Of a stretch of 64,000 nt of DNA, positions 28,935-37,695 are shown piece after piece (position 1 is the first letter of the stretch; the number at the start of each line of letters is the position of its first letter). Below the pieces are notes generated by a model, which made no database searches, had not been told where the DNA came from, and saw only the letters and a program-made list of their open reading frames with translations. The position numbers and the translations under genes were made by a program. This stretch comes from an uncultured Bryobacteraceae bacterium (GTDB lineage Bacteria > Acidobacteriota > Terriglobia > Bryobacterales > Bryobacteraceae), in assembly GCA_937924525.1 (NCBI GenBank), contig CALDSU010000010.1, positions 124,001-188,000 on the forward strand, read 5' to 3'.

Positions 28935-30173
28935 ATGCAATTTCACGAAGTCGTCGAGGCAGAAGGCCATCTGATCGATTCCCATGTCATGGAACAGATC
29001 TTCGACAAGGTCGTTGAGTTCGGTTCCCGGTTCGAGGTGGAGGAGTTCCGTATCGGCCGCACCAACAGCGACCCCTCGTACCTGCGCCTGAAGGTGGAAT
29101 CGCCCACCGCCGAGCTGATGGACCGACTCTTGCAACAGCTCTTGTTCCTGGGCTGCGCGCTGGTGGACAAATCGGATGCCCAGTGGAAAAGCGTCGAGCG
29201 CGATTGCTGCGCGCCGGAGGACTTTTATTCAACCACGAACCATCACACCTACGTCCGGTGGCAGGGGCAGTGGCTCGAGGTGCGCAACCAGCGGATGGAC
29301 GCCATGGTGGTGATCGAGAACGGGGAGGCTTTCTGCCGGCGGCTGCGCGACTTGCGCGCCGGGGACCGCGTCGTGGTCGGGATGCGCGGCATTCGCGTCC
29401 TGCCGGAGTCCAAGGAGCGCGACCGGCTCTCGTTCGCCTTCATGTCCAACGGGATTTCCTCCGAGCGGCAGGTGGAGACCGCCGTCCAGCAGACCGCGCA
29501 ATTGATCCGCCAGACCATGGCGCAAGGGCGCCGCATCGTGGTCGTCGCCGGGCCGGTGGTCGTGCACACGGGGGGTGTGGAGGGCCTCTGCTCGCTGATC
29601 CGCCAGGGATGCGTGCACGCCTTGTTGAGCGGCAATGCGCTGGGCGTGCACGATATTGAAGCGGCTCTGTTCGGCACCTCGCTGGGCGTGCGCCTGGCCG
29701 ACGGCCGGCAGGAAGAGCACGGCCACCGCAATCACATGCGGGCCATCAACGCGATTTACCACGCGGGCGGTATCGCCAAAGCCGTCGAGAAGGGAAAGCT
29801 GACCTCCGGGGTCATGTATGAGTGTGTCCGGTCCCGGGTGCCCTTCGTGCTGGCGGGCAGCCTGCGGGACGACGGCCCGCTGCCGGACACCATCACCGAT
29901 ATGAACGAAGCGCAGGACGCCTACGCCGCCCAACTGCGCAACGCCGGGCTGGTGCTGTGTCTCGGTTCGATGCTGCACTCGATCGCCACCGGAAACATGC
30001 TGCCCAGTTGGGTGAAGATCATCTGCGTGGACATCAATCCGGCGGTGGCCACCAAAGTGAGCGACCGGGGTACGGGTCAGGCGATCGGCGTGGTGACGGA
30101 TGTCGGCCTGTTTCTCGACCACCTGGCTAAGGCGGTCGCGCGCCTGGCCCCCGCGGAGGTAAGGAATGGCTAA
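28935..30173 (+). CDS. ornithine cyclodeaminase-like protein of the LOR/SDH (TIGR00300/COG1915) family
   Basis: A 412-residue protein. Residues 1-100 form the LOR/SDH domain (FHEVVEAEGHLIDSHVMEQIFD, SDPSYLRLKVE). The remainder is the conserved COG1915 catalytic part (CCAPEDFYSTTNHHTYVR, VVVAGPVVVHTGG, LLSGNALGVHDIEAALFGTSLG, NHMRAINAIYHAGGI and SIATGNMLP). Archaeal members act as NAD-dependent ornithine cyclodeaminases giving proline, and the same domain forms the C-terminal half of cyanobacterial arginine-guanidine-removing enzymes. The ATG at 28935 follows GAAGGA. It overlaps queF by 8 bases. Confidence 0.82.
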   Translation: MQFHEVVEAEGHLIDSHVMEQIFDKVVEFGSRFEVEEFRIGRTNSDPSYLRLKVESPTAELMDRLLQQLLFLGCALVDKSDAQWKSVERDCCAPEDFYSTTNHHTYVRWQGQWLEVRNQRMDAMVVIENGEAFCRRLRDLRAGDRVVVGMRGIRVLPESKERDRLSFAFMSNGISSERQVETAVQQTAQLIRQTMAQGRRIVVVAGPVVVHTGGVEGLCSLIRQGCVHALLSGNALGVHDIEAALFGTSLGVRLADGRQEEHGHRNHMRAINAIYHAGGIAKAVEKGKLTSGVMYECVRSRVPFVLAGSLRDDGPLPDTITDMNEAQDAYAAQLRNAGLVLCLGSMLHSIATGNMLPSWVKIICVDINPAVATKVSDRGTGQAIGVVTDVGLFLDHLAKAVARLAPAEVRNG

Positions 30174-30603
30174 GAAGAAAGAGAAGAACAACAAGAAGAC
30201 GACGGCGGCGGAAGCCGCCTACACGCCAGAGCACGCCCGCGCCGGCCTGGATGCGGAACTGCCCGAAATCGAAACGTGGCCGAACCAGTTCGCCGGCTAC
30301 CAGATTGAAATCGAGGCGCCGGAATTCACTTCCGTGTGCCCCAAGACGGGCCTGCCGGACTTCGGCACCCTTGTCGTAGAGTACGTGCCGGACCAACACT
30401 GCCTGGAGTTGAAATCGTTCAAGCTCTACACCCTGGCCTACCGGAATCTCGGCATTTTCTACGAGAATGCCGTGAACCGGATTCTGCGCGACATCGTCAA
30501 GGCGTGTGATCCGTTGGAGGTGACCGTGACCGGCATTTTCCGGCCGCGCGGCGGGTTGGAATCCACGGTGACCGCCTCCTACCAGCGGAGCAAGAAGCGT
30601 TGA
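30166..30603 (+). CDS. queF: NADPH-dependent 7-cyano-7-deazaguanine reductase (type I QueF)
   Basis: A 145-residue tunnel-fold enzyme that reduces preQ0 to preQ1 in queuosine synthesis. Catalytic residues are clear: Cys58 and Asp65 in TSVCPKTGLPDFGT, and the substrate-binding Glu81 in LELKSFKLY, followed by NLGIFYENAVNRI. The short length marks the type I (YkvM-like) subfamily. The first 15 residues are lysine-rich and not part of the fold. It overlaps the upstream gene, and its stop is nested in the TTG of the downstream methyltransferase. Other queuosine genes are not in the window. Confidence 0.95.
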   Translation: MAKKKEKNNKKTTAAEAAYTPEHARAGLDAELPEIETWPNQFAGYQIEIEAPEFTSVCPKTGLPDFGTLVVEYVPDQHCLELKSFKLYTLAYRNLGIFYENAVNRILRDIVKACDPLEVTVTGIFRPRGGLESTVTASYQRSKKR

Positions 30604-32045
30604 GTCCGATTCACGGCGCCGAGGGCGCCGCCGCGGCTGAACAAGAGCGCCGGAAGACCGAGGAACTGAAGGCGCTGCTCGCGGCCATCCGGGAGCGGGT
30701 GCAGGCGCGCTATCCGGAAGCCGGGAGCACCGACGCCCCGCCCGCGCCTTTGGCGGATCTGTTGCCGCTGTTGCACGCGCGGGACGCGGCGTTCGCCAAG
30801 GTGGCCTCGATTGGCGCGGTGAATCCGCGGCGCGGAGGGCCCCTGAATGCCGCGGTGCAACTGGCGAAGAAACTGGTGGCCCGCGCGCTCGACTGGCACG
30901 TCCGGGAACAGGTGGAATTCAACCGCCAGACGGTGCGCGCCCTCGATGCGGCGCTGGAGGCGATGAACGATTTCAACCGCGCCCTGCAGGCGTTGTCCCG
31001 GCAGAACCACGAGTTGCAGGAGGAACTGCGCCGGGCCGAGCGCCGCATCGAGGCGCGGGAGCAGCAGGTTGCCGACTTGACCTCCCACTGGGCGGCCTGG
31101 CGTCCGGACTGGGAGCGCAAACTGGCGACGAATGAAACGCAGTTCCTGCGCTCGGTCGCGGATTTGCAGATCGCCTTCCAGCACCGCGCCTCCCTGATGG
31201 AGTCCAATTTCCGGGACCTGCTGCAGGCGCAGCACGCCGACTACCTGGGCGCGCTGGAACGGTCGAACCAGGCCCTGCAAGAGCGGTTTTGGGGCGAGTT
31301 CGACAAAGTGCGGACCGAGTACGAGCGCTGGATTCACGAGGAACTGCGCGTCTTCCGCCAGCGGGCGGCGACCGCCGCGGCCGCGCGCGAAACCCCGCCG
31401 GCGGAGTCGGCCGCCCTCGACTACGGCTGGTTCGCCGAGCGGTTCCGCGGGAAAGAGGCCTATGTGCGCGCGTCCGCTGAGCGATATGTCGCCGAGTTCC
31501 ATGGCTGTGCGAACGTGCTGGACGTGGGGTGCGGGCGCGGCGAGTTTCTCGCAGCGATGCGCGACGCCGGCATCCCCGCGCGCGGCATCGACCTGGCCGA
31601 AGACTGCGTCCGGCACTGCCGAGCCCAGGGTCTGGAGGCCGAGACCGCGGATCTGTTCCCGTACCTGGAAAGCCTGCTCCCCGGGAGCCTGGACGGCCTG
31701 TTCAGCGCGCAGGTGGTGGAGCACCTGCCGCCCGCGCGCCTGCCGCAGATGGTCCAGCTTGCCGCCCGCGCCCTTCGCCCCGGAGGCCGCATCGTGCTCG
31801 AGACGCCCAATCCCGCGTGCCTGGCGATTTTCGCCACGCATTTCTACCTGGACCCCACGCATCAGCGCCCGGTTCCGGCTGACCTGCTGGGATTCTATTT
31901 GCAGGAATCCGGCTTCGGGCGCATCCGCGTCGACTACCTGTCTCCGGCCGAGGAAACCCTGGAATCGCTGAAGGAACTGCCGGAAGCCTTCCGCCGCCAG
32001 TTCTTCGGCGGGCTGGACTACGCGATCACCGCCGTGCGCCTGTGA
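30600..32045 (+). CDS. coiled-coil SAM methyltransferase, probable cell-surface glycan methylase
   Basis: A 481-residue protein. Residues about 5-265 are mostly alpha-helical with coiled-coil character (QNHELQEELRRAERRIEAREQQ). Residues 275-481 form a class I methyltransferase (VLDVGCGRGEFLAAM, GIDLAEDCVRHC, LFSAQVVEHLPPARL, GGRIVLETPNPACLAIFATHFYLDPTH). This architecture is common in polysaccharide-modifying methyltransferases such as O-antigen chain terminators. The start is a TTG fused to the queF stop (TTGA), so it is translationally coupled. Substrate unknown. Confidence 0.8.
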   Translation: MSPIHGAEGAAAAEQERRKTEELKALLAAIRERVQARYPEAGSTDAPPAPLADLLPLLHARDAAFAKVASIGAVNPRRGGPLNAAVQLAKKLVARALDWHVREQVEFNRQTVRALDAALEAMNDFNRALQALSRQNHELQEELRRAERRIEAREQQVADLTSHWAAWRPDWERKLATNETQFLRSVADLQIAFQHRASLMESNFRDLLQAQHADYLGALERSNQALQERFWGEFDKVRTEYERWIHEELRVFRQRAATAAAARETPPAESAALDYGWFAERFRGKEAYVRASAERYVAEFHGCANVLDVGCGRGEFLAAMRDAGIPARGIDLAEDCVRHCRAQGLEAETADLFPYLESLLPGSLDGLFSAQVVEHLPPARLPQMVQLAARALRPGGRIVLETPNPACLAIFATHFYLDPTHQRPVPADLLGFYLQESGFGRIRVDYLSPAEETLESLKELPEAFRRQFFGGLDYAITAVRL

Positions 32046-32063
32046 TTCCTCGCTCCGCCCGTT

Positions 32064-32094
32064 TTGAAGGAGCGCCGGGGGGTGTGATTACAAT
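32064..32094 (+). promoter_or_regulatory. promoter of the egtBD-transporter operon, predicted leaderless
   Basis: TTGAAG (32064-32069) and TACAAT (32089-32094) are 19 bases apart. The -10 box ends only 6 bases before the egtB ATG, so transcription would begin at or next to the start codon. No ribosome binding site precedes the ATG, which fits a leaderless message. Confidence 0.5.
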
Positions 32095-32100
32095 ACAGAC

Positions 32101-33297
32101 ATGGTTGCCCGCGCGGCGCTGCGGCGGGAATGGATCCGGTCCCGGCAGCGCACCGACGAACTGTTCCGCCGGGTGGCGCCGGAGGCGCTGTATGCGCGGC
32201 CCATTCCCGAGCGCCACCGCCTGATTTTCTACCTGGGTCATCTGGAGGCTTTCGACTGGAACCAGATGGCGCGCGGCGCGCTTGGCGAGCCGTCCTTTCA
32301 TCCGGAGTTCGACCAGCTTTTTGAATTCGGCATTGACCCGCCCGTGGGCCAGGCGCCGCAGGACCAGCCCTCCGACTGGCCGGCGGTGGGCGCGGTGAAA
32401 GCGTACCACGCGGAGGTCCGCAAGCGCCTTGACGCGCTGCTGGACCGGGTCCCCGCCGAACGCGTCCACGTCGCGATCGAACATCGCGATATGCACGCGG
32501 AGACGTTTGCCTACCTGCTGCAAAACCTGGCGCCCGGACAGAAAGTTGCGCCGCCCGCGGAGGCGGCGTCCGGCGCGGCGGAGCCGCCCGCCAACCCGTT
32601 GACGCCGGTGCCGGCGGGCGCGGTCACGCTCGGCAGGCGCCGCGGCGACGGATTCGGCTGGGACAACGAGTTTGAGGCCATGCGCGTGGACGTTCCCGCT
32701 TTCGCGATGCAGCGGCACAAAGTGACCAACGGCGAGTATTTGCGTTTCGTGGCCGACGGCGCGGCGCCTCCTCACTTCTGGCGGGGAGAGCCCGGCCGGT
32801 GGCGTCTGCAAACCCTTTATGGAGAGATCGACTTGCCTTTGGATTGGCCGGTGTACGTGACGCAGCGGGAGGCCGCCGCCTTCGCGCGCTGGCGCGGACT
32901 GGAACTGCCCACGGAAGCGCAGTTCCAGCGCGCGGCCTATGGGTGCGCCGATGGCGTCTCGGAGACCGATCCGGATCCGGCACGGGGCAACTTCGACTTC
33001 CGCAGCGCGGACCCGGTTCCCGTCAGCGCCGATCCGGGCGTCAACGCGTTCGGACTCGCCCAAATGGTGGGTAACGGCTGGGAGTGGACTTCCACCCTGT
33101 TCGGCCCGCTGCCGGGGTTCGAACCCTTTCCGTTCTACCCCGGCTATTCGGCGGCTTTCTTCGATGGCCAGCACTATGTCCTGAAGGGCGCCAGCGCGCA
33201 CACGGCGGCGCGCCTGACCCGGCGTTCGTTCCGTAACTGGTTTCGGCCCGACTACCCTTACGTCTTTGCGGGATTCCGCTGCGTGGAGAACCGGTGA
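32101..33297 (+). CDS. egtB: EgtB-like hercynine oxygenase (ergothioneine biosynthesis)
   Basis: A 398-residue protein with an N-terminal DinB-like helical domain and a C-terminal formylglycine-generating-enzyme (FGE-sulfatase) fold (residues about 190-398; FAMQRHKVTNGEYLRFV, LPTEAQFQRAAYG, GNGWEWTSTLFGPLPGFEPFP, FRCVEN). The likely non-haem iron ligands are present: His47 (YLGHLEAF) and His128/His132 in HRDMHAE. EgtB couples hercynine with a cysteine-containing thiol to form a sulfoxide on the way to ergothioneine. Which thiol it uses cannot be read. Coupling to egtD by a GTGA overlap supports the call. Confidence 0.88.
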   Translation: MVARAALRREWIRSRQRTDELFRRVAPEALYARPIPERHRLIFYLGHLEAFDWNQMARGALGEPSFHPEFDQLFEFGIDPPVGQAPQDQPSDWPAVGAVKAYHAEVRKRLDALLDRVPAERVHVAIEHRDMHAETFAYLLQNLAPGQKVAPPAEAASGAAEPPANPLTPVPAGAVTLGRRRGDGFGWDNEFEAMRVDVPAFAMQRHKVTNGEYLRFVADGAAPPHFWRGEPGRWRLQTLYGEIDLPLDWPVYVTQREAAAFARWRGLELPTEAQFQRAAYGCADGVSETDPDPARGNFDFRSADPVPVSADPGVNAFGLAQMVGNGWEWTSTLFGPLPGFEPFPFYPGYSAAFFDGQHYVLKGASAHTAARLTRRSFRNWFRPDYPYVFAGFRCVENR

Positions 33298-34238
33298 ACG
33301 CGACTCGGGCGGCGTTCGCCGCAGATGTCCGTGCGGGGCTGAGCTTGCCTCAGAAGCAGCTTCCGGCCCGCTGGCTATATGATGACGTGGGCTCGGCGCT
33401 GTTCGAGGCGATCTGCGCGTTGCCGGAATACGGCCTGACCCGCGCCGACGAGCGGATCCTGATCCGGCATGCGGATGAAATCTTGGCCTGCGCGGGCGAA
33501 GTGTGGCGGGTGGCCGAACTCGGCAGCGGGACCGGACGCAAGACCCGGGTGATGCTGGAAGCGGCCGCGCGGCTGGGTCCCGTTTCTTACCTGCCCATCG
33601 ACGTGTCGCGCGCGGCGCTGGAGCGCTGCGAACGGGAGATGAGCGGGCTTGCCAACGTCTCGGTGCGTTCGCTCGAGACGGATTACCTGGACGGTCTGCG
33701 CGCCATTGAACGCGCAGGGCCCGGGCGGCTGCTGGTTCTGTTCCTGGGCAGCAGCATCGGCAATTTCGATCAGGCGGCGGCGCTCGCCTTTCTGCGCGAC
33801 GTCCGGGCGGCGCTGGCGCCCGGCGATCTGCTGTTGCTGGGCGCCGATCTGGTGAAGGCTCCGGAACTGCTGCGGGAAGCTTACGACGATCCCATCGGGC
33901 TGACCGCGGCGTTCAACCGCAATGTCCTGGCGCGCATCAACCGGGAGCTGGAAGGCGCCTTCAACGTCCGCGCCTTCGCCCATGAGGTCCGCTACGACGC
34001 CGCCGCGCAGCGGGTGGAGATGCATCTGCGCGCCACTTCGCGGCAGGAGGCGCTGATCGGGGCGGCTGGACTTCGGGTGACGCTCGAGGCGGGGGAAACC
34101 ATCTGGACCGAATCCAGCTACAAGTTCCGGCTGGCGGACCTGGAGCGGCTGGCGCGCGACAGCGGGTTCGCCGTCACCGCCCGCTGGTGCGACGCCGAAT
34201 GGCCGTTTGTGGAAATGCTGCTGCGGGTGCAGGCGTGA
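33294..34238 (+). CDS. egtD: L-histidine N(alpha)-methyltransferase (ergothioneine biosynthesis)
   Basis: A 314-residue EgtD. It shows LPARWLYDDVGSALFEAICALPEYGLTRADE at the N-terminus, motif I ELGSGTGRKTR (residues 75-85), YLPIDVSRAAL, LFLGSSIGNFD and a C-terminal IWTESSYKF, all typical of the family. EgtD trimethylates histidine to hercynine using S-adenosylmethionine. The GTG at 33294 overlaps the egtB stop, and its own stop overlaps the GTG of the transporter ATPase gene. Neither EgtA/EgtC nor an EgtE lyase is recognisable nearby. Confidence 0.94.
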   Translation: MNATRAAFAADVRAGLSLPQKQLPARWLYDDVGSALFEAICALPEYGLTRADERILIRHADEILACAGEVWRVAELGSGTGRKTRVMLEAAARLGPVSYLPIDVSRAALERCEREMSGLANVSVRSLETDYLDGLRAIERAGPGRLLVLFLGSSIGNFDQAAALAFLRDVRAALAPGDLLLLGADLVKAPELLREAYDDPIGLTAAFNRNVLARINRELEGAFNVRAFAHEVRYDAAAQRVEMHLRATSRQEALIGAAGLRVTLEAGETIWTESSYKFRLADLERLARDSGFAVTARWCDAEWPFVEMLLRVQA

Positions 34239-34975
34239 CGCCGGTGGTCGAGTTCCATGAGGTCTCTTTCCGGGCCGGGGGGTGCGAGATCCTTCGCCGG
34301 CTCTCCTTCGAGATACACGCAGGAGAGACGCTGGCGCTGCTGGGACGGAGCGGGTCTGGCAAGACTACCGCCTTGCGGATGGTCAACGCGCTGGTGACGC
34401 CCACGTCCGGGGAAGTACGCGTGGAAGGCCGCGCCACCACGGCCTGGCCGCCGCGGGAACTGCGCCGCCGGATCGGTTATGTGATTCAGGAGACCGGCCT
34501 GTTCCCGCATTTCACCGTGCGGGCCAACATCGGGCTGGTGCCGCGGCTGGCCGGTTGGGACCCCGCGCGGATCGAGGCGCGCAGCCGCGAGCTGCTTCAG
34601 GCGCTCGAATTGCGGCCGGACGACTTCCTGGATCGCTATCCCGCGCAGCTTTCCGGGGGGCAACAGCAGCGCGTGGGCGTGGCCCGCGCGCTGGCCGCCG
34701 ACCCGGACCTGCTGTTGTTTGACGAGCCGTTCGGCAAGCTCGACCCCGTCACCCGCGCCGAGGCGCAGCGGCAGTTTCTCCGCGTGACCCGGGCCTTGGG
34801 CAAGACCGCCCTGTTCGTCACCCACGATCTGCGGGAAGCCCTGCTGGTGGCGGACCGGATTGGCCTGATGCACGAAGGAGTACTTGCCTGGATCGGCCCC
34901 GCGGGGGATTTTCTGGGCGCCGAGCACGCCGAAGCGAGGCGTTTCCGCCAATCCCTGGATCCCGCCGATGCTTGA
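34235..34975 (+). CDS. ABC transporter ATPase, osmoprotectant/quaternary-amine (OpuC/EgtV-like) type
   Basis: A 246-residue ATPase with Walker A GRSGSGKT (37-44), a Q-loop in VIQETGLFPHFTV, signature LSGGQQQRVGVARAL (about 139), Walker B LLLFDEPFGKLD and a switch His in FVTHDLREA. The QETGLFPHFTV and PFGKLDP blocks are characteristic of the betaine/carnitine/choline group. The C-terminal CBS domains of classical OpuCA are absent. The GTG start overlaps the egtD stop (GTGA), linking uptake to ergothioneine synthesis. Relatives named EgtV power ergothioneine import. Confidence 0.88.
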   Translation: MTPVVEFHEVSFRAGGCEILRRLSFEIHAGETLALLGRSGSGKTTALRMVNALVTPTSGEVRVEGRATTAWPPRELRRRIGYVIQETGLFPHFTVRANIGLVPRLAGWDPARIEARSRELLQALELRPDDFLDRYPAQLSGGQQQRVGVARALAADPDLLLFDEPFGKLDPVTRAEAQRQFLRVTRALGKTALFVTHDLREALLVADRIGLMHEGVLAWIGPAGDFLGAEHAEARRFRQSLDPADA

Positions 34976-35579
34976 CGAGTTGTTCACGCTCGTGCTCGAG
35001 CATCTGGCGATGGTCGCCATGGCCACCCTCACGGCCACCCTGTGCGGCGTCAGCGGCGGCATCCTGCTGACGCGCCGCGCCGGCTGGCGTCCCGCGCTGC
35101 TGGGCTTTGCGGGGGTGATGCAAACCGTCCCGAGCCTGGCGCTGTTCGGCTTTCTGATCCCGCTCTGCGGCATCGGCCGCGGGACCGCGGTCGTCGCGCT
35201 GGTGCTCTACGCCCTGCTGCCGGTGATGCGAAACACGCTGGCGGGCATCTTGAGCGTCGACGCGGCGGTGCGCGAATCCGCGCTGGCGATGGGCATGAGC
35301 GAGTGGCAGATCCTGCGCGAGGTGGAGCTGCCGCTGGCCGCCCGCACCATCCTCGCCGGCGTCCGGGTGGCCACGGTGACCACCATCGGCACCGCCACCA
35401 TCGCGGCCGCCATTGGCGCGGGAGGACTTGGCGTGTTCATCTTCCGCGGGATCGCCTCGGTGGATACCGGACAGATTCTGCTGGGAGCGGTCCCGGCCGC
35501 GGCAATGGCGCTGATCGCGGATGCTATCCTGGGATGGTTTGAGCGCCGTTGGGCCACGCCTGCCCCGACGCGAACGTGA
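34968..35579 (+). CDS. ABC transporter permease, OpuCB/EgtU-permease-like
   Basis: A 203-residue inner-membrane protein with five or six hydrophobic segments. It carries the family blocks MQTVPSLALFGFLIPL, GIGRGTAVVALVLYALLPVMRNTLAGI, VDAAVRESALAMGMSEWQIL (the EAA loop that contacts the ATPase) and TIAAAIGAGGLGVFIFRGI. These are typical of glycine-betaine/osmoprotectant permeases. The ATG overlaps the ATPase gene by 8 bases. In known ergothioneine importers the permease is fused to the binding domain; here they are separate genes. Confidence 0.88.
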   Translation: MLDELFTLVLEHLAMVAMATLTATLCGVSGGILLTRRAGWRPALLGFAGVMQTVPSLALFGFLIPLCGIGRGTAVVALVLYALLPVMRNTLAGILSVDAAVRESALAMGMSEWQILREVELPLAARTILAGVRVATVTTIGTATIAAAIGAGGLGVFIFRGIASVDTGQILLGAVPAAAMALIADAILGWFERRWATPAPTRT

Positions 35580-35601
35580 CGGCCTCCGTGCTCCTGGACA
35601 A

Positions 35602-36474
35602 ATGATACGGTTGACTCGATTTCTGCCTGCTTGGACCCTGTTTTTGGCGGCGCTGGCGGGTTGCGGGCGGCCCGCGCCCCTGGTGGTCGGTTCCAAGAAC
35701 TTCACCGAGCAGCTCATCCTGGGAGAGATCGCGGCCCGTCACGTCGAACGCCGCCTTCAGATCCGCGTCGAGCGCAAACTAAACCTCGGCGGCACGATTC
35801 TGGCTCATCAGGCGCTGGTGAGCGGCGGCATTGACCTGTATCCCGAGTATTCCGGCACGGCCCTGACCGCCGTTCTCAAGATGCGGCCCGAAGCGGGCGA
35901 CGTCGAAATCCGCGTAAGAAAGGAATATGCCGAACGCTTCAACGTGATCTGGATGCCGCCGCTCGGATTCAACAACACCTTCGCCATCGTCGTCCGCAGA
36001 GACGATCCCCGCCTTCAGTCCGCCAAAACGATCAGCGATGTGGTTCGGATGAAACATCACTGGCGGCTGGCCGTGGGCTACGAGTTCACCCAGCGGCCGG
36101 ACGGGCTTTCCGGGTTTCTGCGGACCTATCCGCTCGAACTGGACGCCACGCCGCGCAGCATGGACCTCGGCCTGCTCTACCGCGCGCTGGAAGAGGAGGA
36201 AGCGGATATCGTAGTGGGCAATTCCACCGACGGCATCATCAACGCCCATCATCTGAAAGTGCTGGAGGACGACCGCGGCTACTTCCCGTCCTACAAAGCC
36301 TCCTACGCCGTGCGCCGCGAAGCGCTGGAGCGCTTTCCCGGACTGCGGGAGGCGCTAGAGGAGCTTTCCGGAAAGATCGACGAGCAGACCATGCAGCGGC
36401 TGAACTACGAGGTGGACGGCAACAAGCGCCGCCCGCGTGAGGTGGCCGATAGATTCCTCGACTCTCTGTCCTGA
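35602..36474 (+). CDS. substrate-binding lipoprotein of the quaternary-amine ABC transporter (OpuAC/EgtU-SBP-like)
   Basis: A 290-residue periplasmic binding protein with a lipobox (LAALAGC). Conserved family blocks are VGSKNFTEQLILGEI, GGIDLYPEYSGTALTAVL, GFNNTFAIVVRRDD and DIVVGNSTDGIINAHHLKVLEDD. These belong to the OpuAC-type domain that binds trimethylammonium compounds such as betaine, choline, carnitine or ergothioneine. It starts 22 bases after the permease. By context the ligand is most likely ergothioneine or hercynine, but a general osmoprotectant is not excluded. Confidence 0.88.
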   Translation: MIRLTRFLPAWTLFLAALAGCGRPAPLVVGSKNFTEQLILGEIAARHVERRLQIRVERKLNLGGTILAHQALVSGGIDLYPEYSGTALTAVLKMRPEAGDVEIRVRKEYAERFNVIWMPPLGFNNTFAIVVRRDDPRLQSAKTISDVVRMKHHWRLAVGYEFTQRPDGLSGFLRTYPLELDATPRSMDLGLLYRALEEEEADIVVGNSTDGIINAHHLKVLEDDRGYFPSYKASYAVRREALERFPGLREALEELSGKIDEQTMQRLNYEVDGNKRRPREVADRFLDSLS

Positions 36475-36480
36475 ATTGCC

Positions 36481-37431
36481 GTGACCGGAAGCCTCTTTGC
36501 GCAGGAATCCGCGTTTGATCGCGAAAAGCTGGGCCGCGAGCTGCGCCGCCTGGCGGAAGAAAACATCCTGATCGGCGGCAGCTCGTGGAAGTACGAAGGC
36601 TGGCTGGGGCAAATCTATACGCGGGCGCGCTACCTGGCGCGCGGCCGCTTCTCCCGGAAGTTGTTCGAGCAGGAGTGCCTCCGCGAATACGCGCAGGTGT
36701 TTCCCACCGTGTGCGGCGACTTCGCCTTCTACCAGTTTCCGAGTCCCCTGTTCTGGCGGAAGCTGTTTGCGCAAGTCCCGGAACAGTTTCGCTTCGCGTT
36801 CAAAGTGCCGGAACAAATTACGTGCCGCGTGTTTCCGGCCATTCCACGCTACGGAGCGCAGGGCGGGCTGGCGAACCCTGCGTTCCTGGACGCCGGCTTG
36901 CTGCGGGAGGCGTTCCTGCATCCGCTGGCGCCTTACCGGGAGAGGATCGGCGTCCTGATTTTCGAATTTGGCGCGTTCTCCCGTGCGGCGATGCCCGACG
37001 TGGAAGCGTTCGTCGAGGCGCTGGCGCCCTTTCTGGCACGGCTGCCCGGCGGGTTCCGTTACGCGGTGGAAATCCGCAACCCGGAATTCCTCACCGGCGA
37101 GTATTTCGCCTGCCTGCGCCGGCACCACGTGGCTCACGTCTACAACGCCTGGTCGAAGATGCCCGAGCTGGCCGCGCAAATGGCGCTGCCGGAGTCGGTG
37201 ACCGCCAACTTCGTGGTCAGCCGTGCGCTGCTCCGGCGGGGACGGCAGTACGAACGCGCCGTCGAGCTGTTCTCGCCGTATACCGCGGTCCAGGATCCGA
37301 ACCCCGAAGCGCGGGAAGCGCTCCGCGCCCTGATGCAAAAAGCCCGCCAGCAGCGCCTGGAGGCGTACATCTACGTCAACAACCGCCTGGAGGGCAACGC
37401 GCCGGGCACCATCATGGCCCTCGTGGAGTAG
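36481..37431 (+). CDS. DUF72 family protein
   Basis: A 316-residue TIM-barrel protein of the DUF72 (YecE) family: ILIGGSSWKYEGWLGQIYT, ECLREYAQVFPTVCGDFAFYQFPS, RFAFKVPEQIT and RYAVEIRNPEFL. Its biochemical role is unknown. It starts with GTG 6 bases after the binding-protein gene, so it is probably the last gene of the egtB operon transcript. Confidence 0.85.
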   Translation: MTGSLFAQESAFDREKLGRELRRLAEENILIGGSSWKYEGWLGQIYTRARYLARGRFSRKLFEQECLREYAQVFPTVCGDFAFYQFPSPLFWRKLFAQVPEQFRFAFKVPEQITCRVFPAIPRYGAQGGLANPAFLDAGLLREAFLHPLAPYRERIGVLIFEFGAFSRAAMPDVEAFVEALAPFLARLPGGFRYAVEIRNPEFLTGEYFACLRRHHVAHVYNAWSKMPELAAQMALPESVTANFVVSRALLRRGRQYERAVELFSPYTAVQDPNPEAREALRALMQKARQQRLEAYIYVNNRLEGNAPGTIMALVE

Positions 37432-37695
37432 GCCGGCGGGTGGGTCCGGCTACAGGCAAGATGGAGAAGAAGCAAATGGACGACTCCCCGCCCTGCGCTG
37501 ACGTACCGATCGACAAGGAGAAGCTGGCGGAGGTATCAGGAAGTCCGCATCCTCGCTGCGGCATGACGTGTCCGTCCTGATGGATGTTCTCGCCGCGGAT
37601 TACCGCTTCGAATGCACGAAGAACGCCGGTTCGGGATATTCTCGGCAGCGAATTTCCGGATGGCTCGCCGCCCGGCTGAGGAGGCGCGGCGACCG
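37432..37695. other. convergent intergenic region, no convincing gene
   Basis: 264 bases between DUF72 and hisH. A 39-codon forward frame at 37461-37580 and a reverse frame that begins by overlapping the hisH stop are both low-complexity without family resemblance. hisA and hisF, which often follow hisH, are not here. Confidence 0.4.

Noticed and set aside
33112-33128. GGGTTCGAACCC-like stretch resembling a tRNA T-arm
   Set aside because: It lies inside the egtB coding sequence and no acceptor or anticodon arm can be built around it.
37461-37580. 39-codon forward frame starting MEKKQMDDSPP
   Set aside because: No good ribosome binding site and no recognisable pattern; probably chance.
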